Shown piece after piece: positions 1 through 7,061 of a stretch of 64,000 nt of DNA. Position 1 is the stretch's first letter. Each line of letters opens with the position of its first letter. The translations under genes were made by a program, and so were the position numbers. Source of the stretch: Paraburkholderia dilworthii (GTDB lineage Bacteria; Pseudomonadota; Gammaproteobacteria; Burkholderiales; Burkholderiaceae). Below the pieces are notes generated by a model. The model saw only the letters and a list, made by a program, of their open reading frames with translations, was not told the origin of the DNA and did not search any database. The stretch covers positions 1-64,000 of the forward strand of contig NZ_AWZT01000034.1 of assembly GCF_000472525.1 (NCBI RefSeq). Direction: 5' to 3'.

Positions 1-284
1 GAAAATCGGCCGCTGAGCCTCCGCATTCGGACCTTACTTTGAACAGCGTCGATGCCGTTAAGGACGCGCATGCGGAAGAGCATTACACATGCGAACGTTG
101 TCGCGCAGTGTTTGCGCGAGTCCTTAGAGGACCGCCAACGCTTCGAATTTGGATGCTACTGAATGCGGGCCAACACTAGCTGTCGACGACGCTTTATCTG
201 CAACAAAGGGTGAAAGCGTCGATGCGGGAGCAGACAGACCCACGCCGACGAACGGGTCGAAGCAATTGGCGTCCGAGTCATGCG
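1..284. other. no gene seen at left edge
   Basis: The first 284 bases hold no open reading frame with a credible ribosome site or recognisable protein. The frames open here run antisense to the tail of the cold-shock gene that ends at 285. A gene ending to the left of the window cannot be excluded. Confidence 0.5.
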
Positions 285-638
285 TTATGACGCCACGGCG
301 CTTCGCATTGACTTCCAATCTCCGCGCTGAGTGGCGGATTCTGCTTTTTCGACAGGCGCTCTTGCTCGACTCCACCTTGAACGCACGATGCTTGACGCAC
401 CGGCGCCGTAGGCGGCAAAGAGACAGACTATCTCCTGGACTGGTTTGATATTCGCAGCTTGCCTGCCCTTCGGCCCTATCTTCACGTCGAAGCTGACCTT
501 CTGATTCTCTTGCGGCGACTTGAACCCTTCTGCGCTGATTTCCGAAAAATGAGCGAAAAGGTCTTCACCCCTGCCATCCGGCGTGATGAAACCCAAACCC
601 TTCGCAGCATTGAACCACTTTACGGTACCGGTTGCCAT
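285..638 (-). CDS. CspA-family cold-shock protein with a C-terminal extension
   Basis: Single-stranded nucleic-acid-binding cold-shock domain, expected to act as a cytoplasmic RNA chaperone. The core starts MATGTVKWFN and fills residues 1-67. The RNP2-like motif is LFAHF (27-31). The RNP1-like motif is KGLGFI (13-18), with Leu where the family usually has an aromatic residue. The start at 638 is chosen because the cold-shock domain begins there; the frame is open further upstream without homology. Unlike the intact 67-residue paralogue at 44461-44664, this one runs past the usual end after NIKP for about 50 more residues rich in Arg, Ala and Ser. That suggests the original stop was lost. It is divergent from an Hfq-like gene whose ATG is at 719, so about 80 bp must hold both promoters. 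Domain call certain; whether the tail is translated usefully is unknown. Confidence 0.85.
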   Translation of the reverse strand: MATGTVKWFNAAKGLGFITPDGRGEDLFAHFSEISAEGFKSPQENQKVSFDVKIGPKGRQAANIKPVQEIVCLFAAYGAGASSIVRSRWSRARAPVEKAESATQRGDWKSMRSAVAS

Positions 639-718
639 CATTGTGTCCAAAATCGAAAAGGCTGGCGGCTTCAGGTATCGCCGGTACAATCGAAAGACCT
701 ATCGCTGTGACCTCGAAC

Positions 719-999
719 ATGACCGGACGCCCAGGCGTACAGGACGATTTTTGCAGATGCTCCTGAACGACAAGACCACCGTAAACGTGTTCCTCGTGAA
801 CGGCATCAGACTGAGCGGTCAACTGGCCGCCTTTGACCAGTTTGCAGTTCTGCTCGAGTCTGGTCCGGGTGCGCAACTTGTTTTCAAACATGCCATTTCG
901 ACCGTGCTGCCGGCCAATGGCAGGAGCCAGGCACGTGACCCGACCGAGGTGCCAGTGAGTGGCGACAGGCCGAACCGCGTGCGAGGCCGTGTCCGATGA
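719..999 (+). pseudogene. Hfq-like Sm-domain protein, interrupted by a one-base deletion
   Basis: From the ATG at 719 the translation begins MTGRPGVQDDF and then leaves frame. In the next frame it continues LQMLLNDKTT..., VNGIRLSGQLAAFDQF and FKHAISTVLP. Joined, this is an Hfq Sm fold: Gln in VQDDF matches the conserved Hfq Gln8, NGIRLSGQ...FDQF is Sm1, and FKHAIST is Sm2 (usually YKHA). The break lies in a run of five T (748-752); six would restore one frame of about 93 residues. The Arg patch on the lateral rim of typical Hfq (around residues 16-19) is replaced by LLNDK, and there is a basic C-terminal tail of about 30 residues. Either this is a recent pseudogene, a sequencing error in a homopolymer, or expression needs slippage. 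An internal ATG at 757 could start a shortened form lacking the N-terminal helix. Confidence 0.8.
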
Positions 1000-1139
1000 G
1001 AACTGCCATGAGATGTGATGGTCATGTCCAGTCGTGCAGCGAAGGCCCGCCTGGGGCCGTTGTGTTTGAGAGTGCCCTGCAGATGTACATCAAGATTCAG
1101 ACGACGATTCATGACGTGCAATGCTCCGTGTAACACATC

Positions 1140-1379
1140 GTGACCAAGCCTGGGTACTTCAGGCTACGAAGGTGTGACACGACTTCGATGTTGATGCTTG
1201 CGGTGGAACCCCATCACTCGGGCTGGCATGTCGTTCGCGTGAACTTCACTGCACCTGAATGCTCGTTGCGGCGCGTCTTCCCCGCTCTGATTAACGCTTT
1301 AAATGCCCGGTGCAATCGACACGGATACCGTTTTCCCTATCCCGTAGGCGGACAGCAGTCACTCCGCCGCTTTCTTTGA
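1140..1379 (+). CDS. possible small hypothetical protein
   Basis: An open frame from a GTG at 1140 to a TGA encodes 79 residues, with a readable central stretch (LAVEPHHSGWHVVRVNF) and no recognised domain. There is no convincing ribosome-binding site before the GTG, and internal ATGs near 1188 and 1194 are alternatives. It lies downstream of the broken Hfq-like gene in the same direction. Codon use is plausible for the region but not decisive; the frame could be chance or a decayed gene. Confidence 0.3.
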   Translation: MTKPGYFRLRRCDTTSMLMLAVEPHHSGWHVVRVNFTAPECSLRRVFPALINALNARCNRHGYRFPYPVGGQQSLRRFL

Positions 1380-1933
1380 GTGAAGTAGCAGCGCAATCAC
1401 AACGCTCGCAGACGTAGGTCCGTCGGAAAACTTACTCGACGGTCGGCACCTGTTCGTGCGTCACCGGCTTTGTGTCACCATCGGGTCCCGGAAGTTCCTC
1501 TGGCGAAATAGCTGCTTGCGTGGAAAAGAACGGCGCGCTGTTCCACGACCTCGTCACCCATCGTGATGATGGTCTCCGGCGAAAGCGCCATCGCGATAAG
1601 GGCGCAGACGCATTCAGCACGTGGCGCCGAGAGAAAAAACACCCTTCTTAAAGGGTGCCTCAGATAGGCAGATTCAATTGGCGCCCCGACCGCTGCCGTC
1701 CTGTAATTGAATTTTTCGTCGTTTGCGGCTCCTGCATCTGTCGACGTCCGCAGAGCACTCTTACGCAGCCCAGCGCTGAGGACGTTGTACCGGCTCGCGG
1801 GCGACACCAATACGCCTGCGGAGCCCGTGTCGAAAATGCAGCCGACCGGGGAGCTTCCAGACGACGCGCTTCATCAGTTGGTCATCGTTGCCGAACATGC
1901 TGGGCGTTGGGCATACATCTTCTGGAGGCGAGC
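1380..1933. other. 554-base stretch without a confident gene
   Basis: No recognisable protein was found. A short minus-strand frame ending near 1435 (about ELPGPDGDTKPVTHEQ at its end) reads like protein but has no clear start, and a different frame takes over upstream. A hairpin with an A-run on its left lies at 1634-1657 and is listed separately. The plus-strand frame open from 1655 into the phasin gene is only an upstream extension. Confidence 0.4.
1634..1657 (-). terminator. rho-independent terminator-like hairpin
   Basis: CACCCTT (1640-1646) pairs perfectly with AAGGGTG (1651-1657) around a CTTA loop. Six A lie immediately to its left, which become a U-run in a minus-strand transcript. 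No convincing minus-strand gene lies just upstream, so the transcript it ends is unknown. Confidence 0.5.
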
Positions 1934-2515
1934 ATGACTGATTTTCAGAGACGGGCTGCTACAGCCCAGCAAGCCAATCTTGACTTCTTTTTCGGGCTGG
2001 CCAGCAGAATGCTGGAGGGCGAGGAAAAGCTCGTCAGACTGAATCTGGATACGGCGAAAATGACGCTTGCCGATTGGCATCAACGCGAGCAGGACGGACT
2101 GGCGAAAAAGGACCGACAGGAAGTTACCGGTCTGCAGGACGCGCTGGCGCTGCATTCGGCGGAGAAGGTCCTGACGTACGAACGTCAGGTTGTGGAGATT
2201 GCGTCGACAACGCAAACGCAGCTGGCAGAGGTCGTTAATGCGCGGTACCAGGAGCTCAGCCGCCAGGTTCAATCGTTCGTCGAGAATCTCGCGCAAAACG
2301 TCCCCGTCGGCTCCGAACCCACAATCGCATTTCTGAAACAAGCCATCACGCTGGCCGACACCACTCAGGAAAGCGTGCAAAAGGCCACGAAGCAGGCAGT
2401 CGAAGTCGCGCAAAGTAACCTGGACGCCGCAACAAAAGCCGCATCGGAGGTGACCGAAGCGGCTGACGAGGTAGTCGAGAAGGCAGCAAAAGCGGCGAAG
2501 GCGGCGAAGCAATAA
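1934..2515 (+). CDS. phasin family protein (PHA granule-associated)
   Basis: A 193-residue, almost wholly helical protein without cysteine-rich or enzymatic motifs. It begins MTDFQRRAATAQQANLDFFFGLASRMLEGEEKL-like and ends in an Ala/Lys-rich tail (KAAKAAKAAKQ). The N-terminal half matches the phasin_2 (PhaP) pattern of a helix with FFGLA followed by heptad-like polar repeats. Phasins coat polyhydroxyalkanoate granules and control their number and size. ATG 1934 is chosen because GGAGG sits just upstream; the frame is open further left without homology. No phaC or phaA lies nearby, but an orphan phaB is at 5785-6525, so PHA-related functions recur in this region. Family assignment is by helix pattern and composition, good but not absolute. 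Confidence 0.8.
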   Translation: MTDFQRRAATAQQANLDFFFGLASRMLEGEEKLVRLNLDTAKMTLADWHQREQDGLAKKDRQEVTGLQDALALHSAEKVLTYERQVVEIASTTQTQLAEVVNARYQELSRQVQSFVENLAQNVPVGSEPTIAFLKQAITLADTTQESVQKATKQAVEVAQSNLDAATKAASEVTEAADEVVEKAAKAAKAAKQ

Positions 2516-2723
2516 TTTGAAGGAACGTTGAAGCCGTGGTCGCGCGGCAAGGAGCTAACGTGCCTGGCCACGCACTGCGACCTGGCGGCGACCGGACACG
2601 CCCAGTTCTCGTGAGCGCTGGTCGGTCGTTCGGGCGCACGTCATGTCCGCCGACGTCTGTTACCAGGCTCGCGCCGCGACCAACGCGTCCCAGGAGACCG
2701 TGTCACGGCACATAGCTGGAGAA

Positions 2724-2751
2724 AGAATGGTCCGCTGGGGCGGACCATTCT
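2724..2751 (-). terminator. csp-type terminator hairpin
   Basis: AGAATGGTCCGC (2724-2735) and GCGGACCATTCT (2740-2751) form a perfect 12-bp stem with a TGGG loop. It resembles the hairpin that ends the intact csp gene at 44381-44411 (AATGGCCCGC stem). It sits about 40 bases beyond the csp remnant on the same strand, the distance expected for that gene's own terminator. The U-run is poor. Confidence 0.55.
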
Positions 2752-2792
2752 TGTGCATGTCAGCGAGTTGCGCTGAGGTGTCAGCTGGGATA

Positions 2793-2838
2793 GATTTTTT
2801 GCCGCCTGCTTACCCTTCGGGCCCTGCTTCACGTCAAA
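2793..2838 (-). pseudogene. 3' remnant of a cold-shock protein gene
   Basis: Read on the minus strand, the bases encode FDVKQGPKGKQAAKN, which matches the last third of the CspA proteins in this window (FDVKQGPKGKQAAN). Upstream of the Phe codon the similarity stops abruptly, and downstream the normal stop after NIKP is missing. Only about 15 codons survive. With the csp-like hairpin at 2724-2751 this looks like the end of a deleted csp gene. Confidence 0.65.
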
Positions 2839-2916
2839 GCTTCAGGCGGTCGGCAATTCAGGTAGTGCTGACTCGCGTCGTCGTGCGTTCTTTCTTCAAC
2901 GCCGTGGGAGGTAAGC

Positions 2917-3156
2917 ATGCGCGGTGCGGCAGTTGACGTGCGTTTCGACAGCACCCATTTGCTTCGGGACCTGTCCGACGGTGGGGCTGTCCGATTCCCA
3001 TTGAACTGGTTTCCTGTTCTGGAGATAGCAACGCCAGCCGAGCGCGAACAATTTGCTATCTCGACGGACCGCCAGCAGTTCTTCTGGCCTCAAATCGATG
3101 AGGATGTGAACGTGTCTGCGCTGCTTGCCCTTCTGTCTGATACGGCACGTCGCTAG
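2917..3156 (+). CDS. DUF2442 domain-containing protein
   Basis: A 79-residue protein that fits DUF2442 along its whole length: VDVRFDSTHLLRDLSDGGAVRFPLNWFPVL, then ATPAEREQF, then a terminal WPQIDEDVNVSALL. The W-P-x-I-D-E-D motif near the C-terminus is the family signature. Members are small and of unknown function, and often sit beside a DUF4160 protein in toxin-antitoxin-like pairs; no DUF4160 partner is seen here. The start at 2917 has a strong GGGAGG seven bases upstream. The next gene (VOC protein) is 96 bp downstream in the same direction. Confidence 0.8.
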   Translation: MRGAAVDVRFDSTHLLRDLSDGGAVRFPLNWFPVLEIATPAEREQFAISTDRQQFFWPQIDEDVNVSALLALLSDTARR

Positions 3157-3252
3157 CGCCTTTCAAAGACTTTGCAGCTCCTGCGCGACACCGGAGCGGT
3201 GTCGCCATACATCGCGTGTGGCGACGTTCAATTGTTTGTTGGGGGAGATGTC

Positions 3253-3681
3253 ATGGAACGAATCGGAAACATCAAAATTCTGTTCGTCGCGGGCTTTGGC
3301 CCAATCGTCCGTGATGCGGACGCAAGTCACGAGCTCTACGGCGAGAGCCTTGGTATCCCCTTCAAGAAGGAGAGTGGCGGTTACCTTCACACGGAAGCTT
3401 TGAGGGGCGCCAAGAGTTTTGCCCTGTGGCCACTTTCTCAGGCGGCCCAGTCGTGCTTTGGCCAGGATTCCTGGCCCGACGACATTCCAATTCCGCAAGC
3501 TTGGCTCGAGTTTGATGTTGATAGCGTCGAAAAGGCAACGACGGAGCTTGCATCGCGAGGGTATCGAATGCTCGTCACGAGCAGGAAAGAACCGTGGGGG
3601 CAGACGGTCAGTCGTTTCATATCACCCGAAGGACTACCGGTCGGTATCACTTTCACGCCGGGGATGCGAGAAGAAAAGTAG
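3253..3681 (+). CDS. VOC (glyoxalase/bleomycin-resistance fold) family protein
   Basis: A 142-residue protein with the paired beta-alpha-beta-beta-beta layout of vicinal-oxygen-chelate proteins: an N-terminal module (FGPIVRDADASHELYGESLGIPF) and a C-terminal module ending WGQTVSRFISPEGLPVGITF. Members include glyoxalases, dioxygenases and antibiotic-binding proteins; the substrate cannot be told from sequence. ATG 3253 is chosen for the GGGGGAG just upstream; the frame is open further left without homology. The metal-ligand pattern is incomplete by eye, so it may bind rather than convert its ligand. Confidence 0.75.
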   Translation: MERIGNIKILFVAGFGPIVRDADASHELYGESLGIPFKKESGGYLHTEALRGAKSFALWPLSQAAQSCFGQDSWPDDIPIPQAWLEFDVDSVEKATTELASRGYRMLVTSRKEPWGQTVSRFISPEGLPVGITFTPGMREEK

Positions 3682-4212
3682 CGTCGATTGTGCACAAATG
3701 AAGCGGCAAGGCGTCCAGCACGACGGGGCTGGTGTTGCGCGGTTCAGCATCTTCCGTCTGGCGACGGTCGCGACTCGCTTGCTTCCGTCAGCGAACGCCT
3801 TCGGAAGCCGCGCGTCGTCGGCGTGGTCGGGCGGCCCAGGAAATACTGAACCAGGACTTTTCGTTTAATAACGCATCCCACCGTCCGCCGGTGCGAGGAA
3901 ATCCGGAAGATAGCGGTTGTCAGCGGAAACAGATGGTTCGTCGCACGAAGTCTCCATAGTGTGAAAGTCGTGTAGTCGGTTTTATCGGGCGGCTAAATAA
4001 TTCTCGTCACGGATGTGAGTGAACGTACATACATAATGATTTTGGGAGTGCCGTCGCCAAACTCACGGACGTTCGTGCTGCTTTTTTAAACTTAAACACC
4101 TAGTGGAGTTGGGCATAACCATTTAACATACGTAAGCCATCCGAAATTATTGCGATAATATAATAATACGAATCAATGTTAACCCGATGTTTTGCATTTA
4201 AGGAGACATTGA
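3682..4212. other. 531-base intergenic region, AT-rich towards the right
   Basis: No supportable gene. The left part has short frames without motifs. From about 3960 the sequence becomes clearly AT-rich (for example 4140-4180, with AATATAATAATA), as expected for the promoter of the receiver-domain gene at 4213. No operator could be named. Confidence 0.45.
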
Positions 4213-4590
4213 ATGGACGTGCTGGTCGTCGAAGATAATGACGTGGTCGCGGACAGTCTGGCTTTCCTGCTTGACTGCTACGGTCACCGCACCACCGTGG
4301 TGGAAGACGGAGAAAGCGCGCTCTCGCTGTTGGGCTGCCGCGCTTTCGAACTGGTCCTGCTTGACGAGAACCTGCCCGGAATCAAAGGAAGTGCCGTCGC
4401 ACGGTCGATTGTCAATACGCCTTTCGCGGACCGGCCCTTCATCGTCTCCATGACTGGAGACAGTGACGACGGCGGGCTCACGCGGCTTTTCGATGTGTGT
4501 CTGCAGAAGCCGTTCTCCCTCGAGGCACTTTTGCAAGTGATTGAAGATGCTCAAGGCTGTGGGGATGCGAGCACTCTCCTGGCCGCCTAG
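4213..4590 (+). CDS. stand-alone response-regulator receiver domain (CheY-like)
   Basis: A 125-residue single receiver domain. The acidic pair is E7/D8 (VVEDND), the phospho-acceptor Asp is D51 (LVLLDENLPG), the switch Thr is T81 (VSMTGD) and the conserved Lys is K99 (LQKPF). All key residues are present, so it should be phosphorylated by a histidine kinase. No output domain follows, so it probably acts by protein contact, as CheY or phosphorelay intermediates do. No kinase is adjacent. The start has a good AGGAGA eight bases upstream. A decayed paralogous receiver domain lies at 7401-7733. Confidence 0.9.
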   Translation: MDVLVVEDNDVVADSLAFLLDCYGHRTTVVEDGESALSLLGCRAFELVLLDENLPGIKGSAVARSIVNTPFADRPFIVSMTGDSDDGGLTRLFDVCLQKPFSLEALLQVIEDAQGCGDASTLLAA

Positions 4591-4730
4591 GGATTGCTTG
4601 GCTGTCAGATGCGCTCACCTCAAGGCCGAGCTAAACGCAAGCCAGGGTTGTGCCTGTCCGGATGGCTTGGACGACCTTTTTGTCGTATGTGTGTAACGGC
4701 AACGTGAACATTTACTTATGGGTTGGCGCC

Positions 4731-4778
4731 AGTGCACACGCGAAGGAATAGTTGTTCTCGCAACTATTAACGCCAACC
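4731..4778. repeat. nested inverted repeats upstream of the Xre-type gene
   Basis: Two perfect 8-bp inverted repeats are nested: GGTTGGCG (4731-4738) with CGCCAACC (4771-4778), and inside them AATAGTTG (4747-4754) with CAACTATT (4761-4768) around a six-base loop. Inner and outer arms could stack into one hairpin with an internal loop. It lies about 120 bp before the regulator start and could be an operator, a leader structure or a terminator without U-run. Confidence 0.6.
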
Positions 4779-4900
4779 GGCGTGCCGATGAGAAGGCAAC
4801 ATGGCGTCATGAGCCCGTCAAGACAAATATGTAGATTCGGCCGGCACGAAAAGAACCGGTGTTGAATTGCAAAAAATATAATCTGAGAGAAGCTAGACAA

Positions 4901-5173
4901 ATGAACCGACATACTCAACGTACCGGTCATCTCGAACGTAGTGCCGGGAACGACCGCCTGAGGCGGGCCTTGGCCGCACGCCTTGACAAGGCACTAAAAC
5001 GAGCTGGCGTCAGCTCGGCACGCGCAGCGAAGTGGCTGGGTGTGAGCGAATATGACGTGCAATATTGGCGACGCGGAATTACCGTGCCGCCGCTGAACGC
5101 TTGTACGCGCCTCGCCGCCGTCCTCCATCTCGATGTTCACTGGCTTTGCACGGGGCAGCCTCCGGTCGCCTGA
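4901..5173 (+). CDS. Xre-type helix-turn-helix regulator
   Basis: A 90-residue protein that is essentially one lambda-repressor-like DNA-binding domain. Helices around residues 23-85 include VSSARAAKWLGVSEYDVQYWRRGITVPPLN, in which SARAAKWLGVSEYDVQYWRRG is the turn and recognition helix, and end LDVHWLCTG, a common close for this domain. ATG 4901 is preferred (GAGAGAAG upstream); a GTG at 4859 would add 14 residues. With no sensor domain it is probably a local repressor. The inverted repeats at 4731-4778 are a candidate target. Confidence 0.75.
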   Translation: MNRHTQRTGHLERSAGNDRLRRALAARLDKALKRAGVSSARAAKWLGVSEYDVQYWRRGITVPPLNACTRLAAVLHLDVHWLCTGQPPVA

Positions 5174-5338
5174 TTCGCAGTTCGCGGGAATCGCGGGACA
5201 GGGGAATTTGTGCTCCGTGGATTCCCGTACGTTCTGAAGTTCGCAGCCCGGTCGGCGTCGCACTCGCAGTGATGCAGTTGCACGCATTTCGGATGCGGCA
5301 CAGCAGGCGTCTCTTCCGCAAACCCGGAGGGAATCAAG

Positions 5339-5722
5339 GTGAAGGCAGTTAAACAGGATGCGGCATTCGACCAGGCACCGCATCTCAGTGAGTACGAGAT
5401 GGAGTTGTCGCGAGGCGCCTCGCATATCGCGAGCACGCTGTACGAGGAAAGCATGTTCGCTGCGGTCTCGGAAACCATTCTGGAGTTCGAGGCCGCGTAC
5501 GGACGCGACGACCTGAAATCATTTGCACACGTCCTGCTCAGAAGACTGGAGCAGCGCGGGAAGCCGCTGGCGGGCAAGGTGCTCCAGCACGTTATTGAGC
5601 GCGGCCGTTTGCCAGAAGAGGTACCCAGCGCGCCGCCAGTACTTGTGTCTGCTCGCAAACCTGCCTCCCGGAAGCGGCAAAGCGCGGACTCACGGGAGGC
5701 CAGGGCGCGCGAAGCAGCGTGA
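5339..5722 (+). CDS. hypothetical protein, helical with basic tail
   Basis: A 127-residue protein from a GTG at 5339, preceded by GGAGG at a workable distance. The body (residues about 10-90) is predicted mostly helical (HIASTLYEESMFAAVSETILEFEAAYG, then FAHVLLRRLEQRG). The last 25 residues are Arg/Ala/Ser-rich. No family was recognised. It ends 62 bp before phaB in the same direction and may be cotranscribed with it; a PHA-related role would be inference from position only. Confidence 0.6.
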   Translation: MKAVKQDAAFDQAPHLSEYEMELSRGASHIASTLYEESMFAAVSETILEFEAAYGRDDLKSFAHVLLRRLEQRGKPLAGKVLQHVIERGRLPEEVPSAPPVLVSARKPASRKRQSADSREARAREAA

Positions 5723-5784
5723 GCCGCATATTTGCAGGCGAACTTCAAGTTTCAATTCTTAACCGCAACAACCGAGGGAAGAAC

Positions 5785-6525
5785 ATGTCAAAGCGAATCG
5801 CTTATGTCACCGGCGGCATGGGTGGAATTGGTACAGAAATTTCTCAGCGGTTGTTCAAGGACGGATTCACGGTCGTCGCCGGTTGTGGGCCCAACTCTGC
5901 CCGGCGGGAAAGATGGTTGAAGGAGCAGGAGGCGCTTGGCTTTTCGTTCACCGCATCAGAAGGGAATGTCGGTGACTGGGAGTCTACGGTGGCGGCATTT
6001 GCCAGGGTGAAGAAGGACGTCGGCGAAATTGATGTGCTGGTGAATAACGCCGGCATCACGCGGGATGGCACGTTCCGGAAGATGTCGATGGAGAACTGGA
6101 ACGATGTCATTGATACGAACCTGACGAGCCTCTTCAATGTCACCAAGCAGGTCATCGAGGGGATGGTGAGCAGGGAGTGGGGGCGAATCATCAACATCTC
6201 ATCCGTGAATGGACAGAAAGGACAGTTCGGCCAGACCAACTACGCCACTGCGAAGGCAGGCATTCACGGCTTTACGATGTCGCTTGCGCAGGAGGTAGCG
6301 ACGAAGGGCATCACGGTGAATACGGTTTCGCCCGGATACATCGGCACGGATATGGTTCGTGCGGTGCGTCCTGAAGTACTGGACGCAATCATTCAGGGCA
6401 TTCCGGTGCGCCGTCTCGGAGAGGCGTCGGAAATTGCTTCAATTGTCTCTTGGCTCGCCAGCAATGAGTCCGGCTTTGCGACCGGTGCTGATTTTTCGCT
6501 CAACGGTGGGCTTCACATGGGTTGA
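5785..6525 (+). CDS. phaB: acetoacetyl-CoA reductase
   Basis: Reduces acetoacetyl-CoA to (R)-3-hydroxybutyryl-CoA with NADPH, the second step of polyhydroxybutyrate synthesis, in the cytoplasm. The 246 residues equal the usual PhaB length, and the text follows Ralstonia PhaB closely (RIAYVTGGMGGIGT, VVAGCGPNS, NNAGITRDGTF, SVNGQKGQFGQTNY, GADFSLNGGLHMG). The SDR catalytic residues are S140, Y153 and K157, and the NNAG motif is at 87-90. ATG 5785 has GAGGGAAG upstream. It is an orphan: no phaA or phaC is adjacent, so it probably duplicates a main pha operon elsewhere. A phasin gene lies 3.3 kb upstream. A terminator follows at 6550. Confidence 0.95.
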   Translation: MSKRIAYVTGGMGGIGTEISQRLFKDGFTVVAGCGPNSARRERWLKEQEALGFSFTASEGNVGDWESTVAAFARVKKDVGEIDVLVNNAGITRDGTFRKMSMENWNDVIDTNLTSLFNVTKQVIEGMVSREWGRIINISSVNGQKGQFGQTNYATAKAGIHGFTMSLAQEVATKGITVNTVSPGYIGTDMVRAVRPEVLDAIIQGIPVRRLGEASEIASIVSWLASNESGFATGADFSLNGGLHMG

Positions 6526-6549
6526 GGTCTCTTTGGACGCGTGGTCCGC

Positions 6550-6580
6550 GCAGGCCGCTAGAAGTCCCGGCCTGCGTTTT
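6550..6580 (+). terminator. terminator after phaB
   Basis: GCAGGCCG (6550-6557) pairs with CGGCCTGC (6568-6575) around a 10-base loop, followed by GTTTT. It begins 24 bases after the phaB stop, as expected for its rho-independent terminator. Confidence 0.75.
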
Positions 6581-6773
6581 CGCCAAGGTGACGACGAGAT
6601 GCAAGCGGCTCCACGGCGCCCACACTGATGGCGTAATGCTGGGCCGGTCGCGACATCGACGACCGATGTGACTCGCGAAGACAGTGTCGGCGTGGTGAGA
6701 CTCTTCGTCCTGATTCTCCGCGCTGGGAAATCCAGCAAACGCGAATGCGACATTAAACTTTTGTGGAGTGAAT

Positions 6774-6976
6774 ATGACAACCGGAACTGTAAAGTGGTTT
6801 AACGATGCCAAGGGCTTCGGCTTTATCACGCGGGACGACGGCGAGAAGACCTGTTCGCCCACTTCTCGGAGGTTCAGGGCAGCGGCTTCAAATCATTGCA
6901 AGAGAATCAGAAGGTCAGCTTCGACGTGAAGCAGGGGCCGAAGGGCAAGCAGGCTGCCAACATCAAGCCGCTGTAA
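6774..6976 (+). pseudogene. cold-shock protein gene with a one-base deletion
   Basis: The ATG at 6774 (GGAG upstream) starts MTTGTVKWFNDAKGFGFITRDDGE, a canonical cold-shock domain with RNP1 KGFGFI. After GAG AAG (about 6842-6848) the frame is lost. In the next frame it resumes at once as DLFAHFSEVQGSGFKSLQENQKVSFDVKQGPKGKQAANIKPL and stop, the normal remainder of the protein. One missing base, in what should be a codon between Glu and Asp, explains everything; the span of 203 bases is one short of 68 codons. In its own frame translation ends about 60 residues in with an unrelated sequence. It is either a fresh pseudogene or an assembly error. Confidence 0.85.
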
Positions 6977-7061
6977 CAAGCCAGACGCCCGCCTCGTTGC
7001 GATGAATGGGACGTTATGCGCCCCATTCGCAAAAACGTACGACAACCAGCCGGAGACTCGC

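Noticed and set aside
1432..1620. Minus-strand frames that together read MALSPETIITMGDEVVEQRAV and later ELPGPDGDTKPV
   Set aside because: They need a frame change to join, have no ribosome site and no family; possibly decayed, not supportable as a gene.
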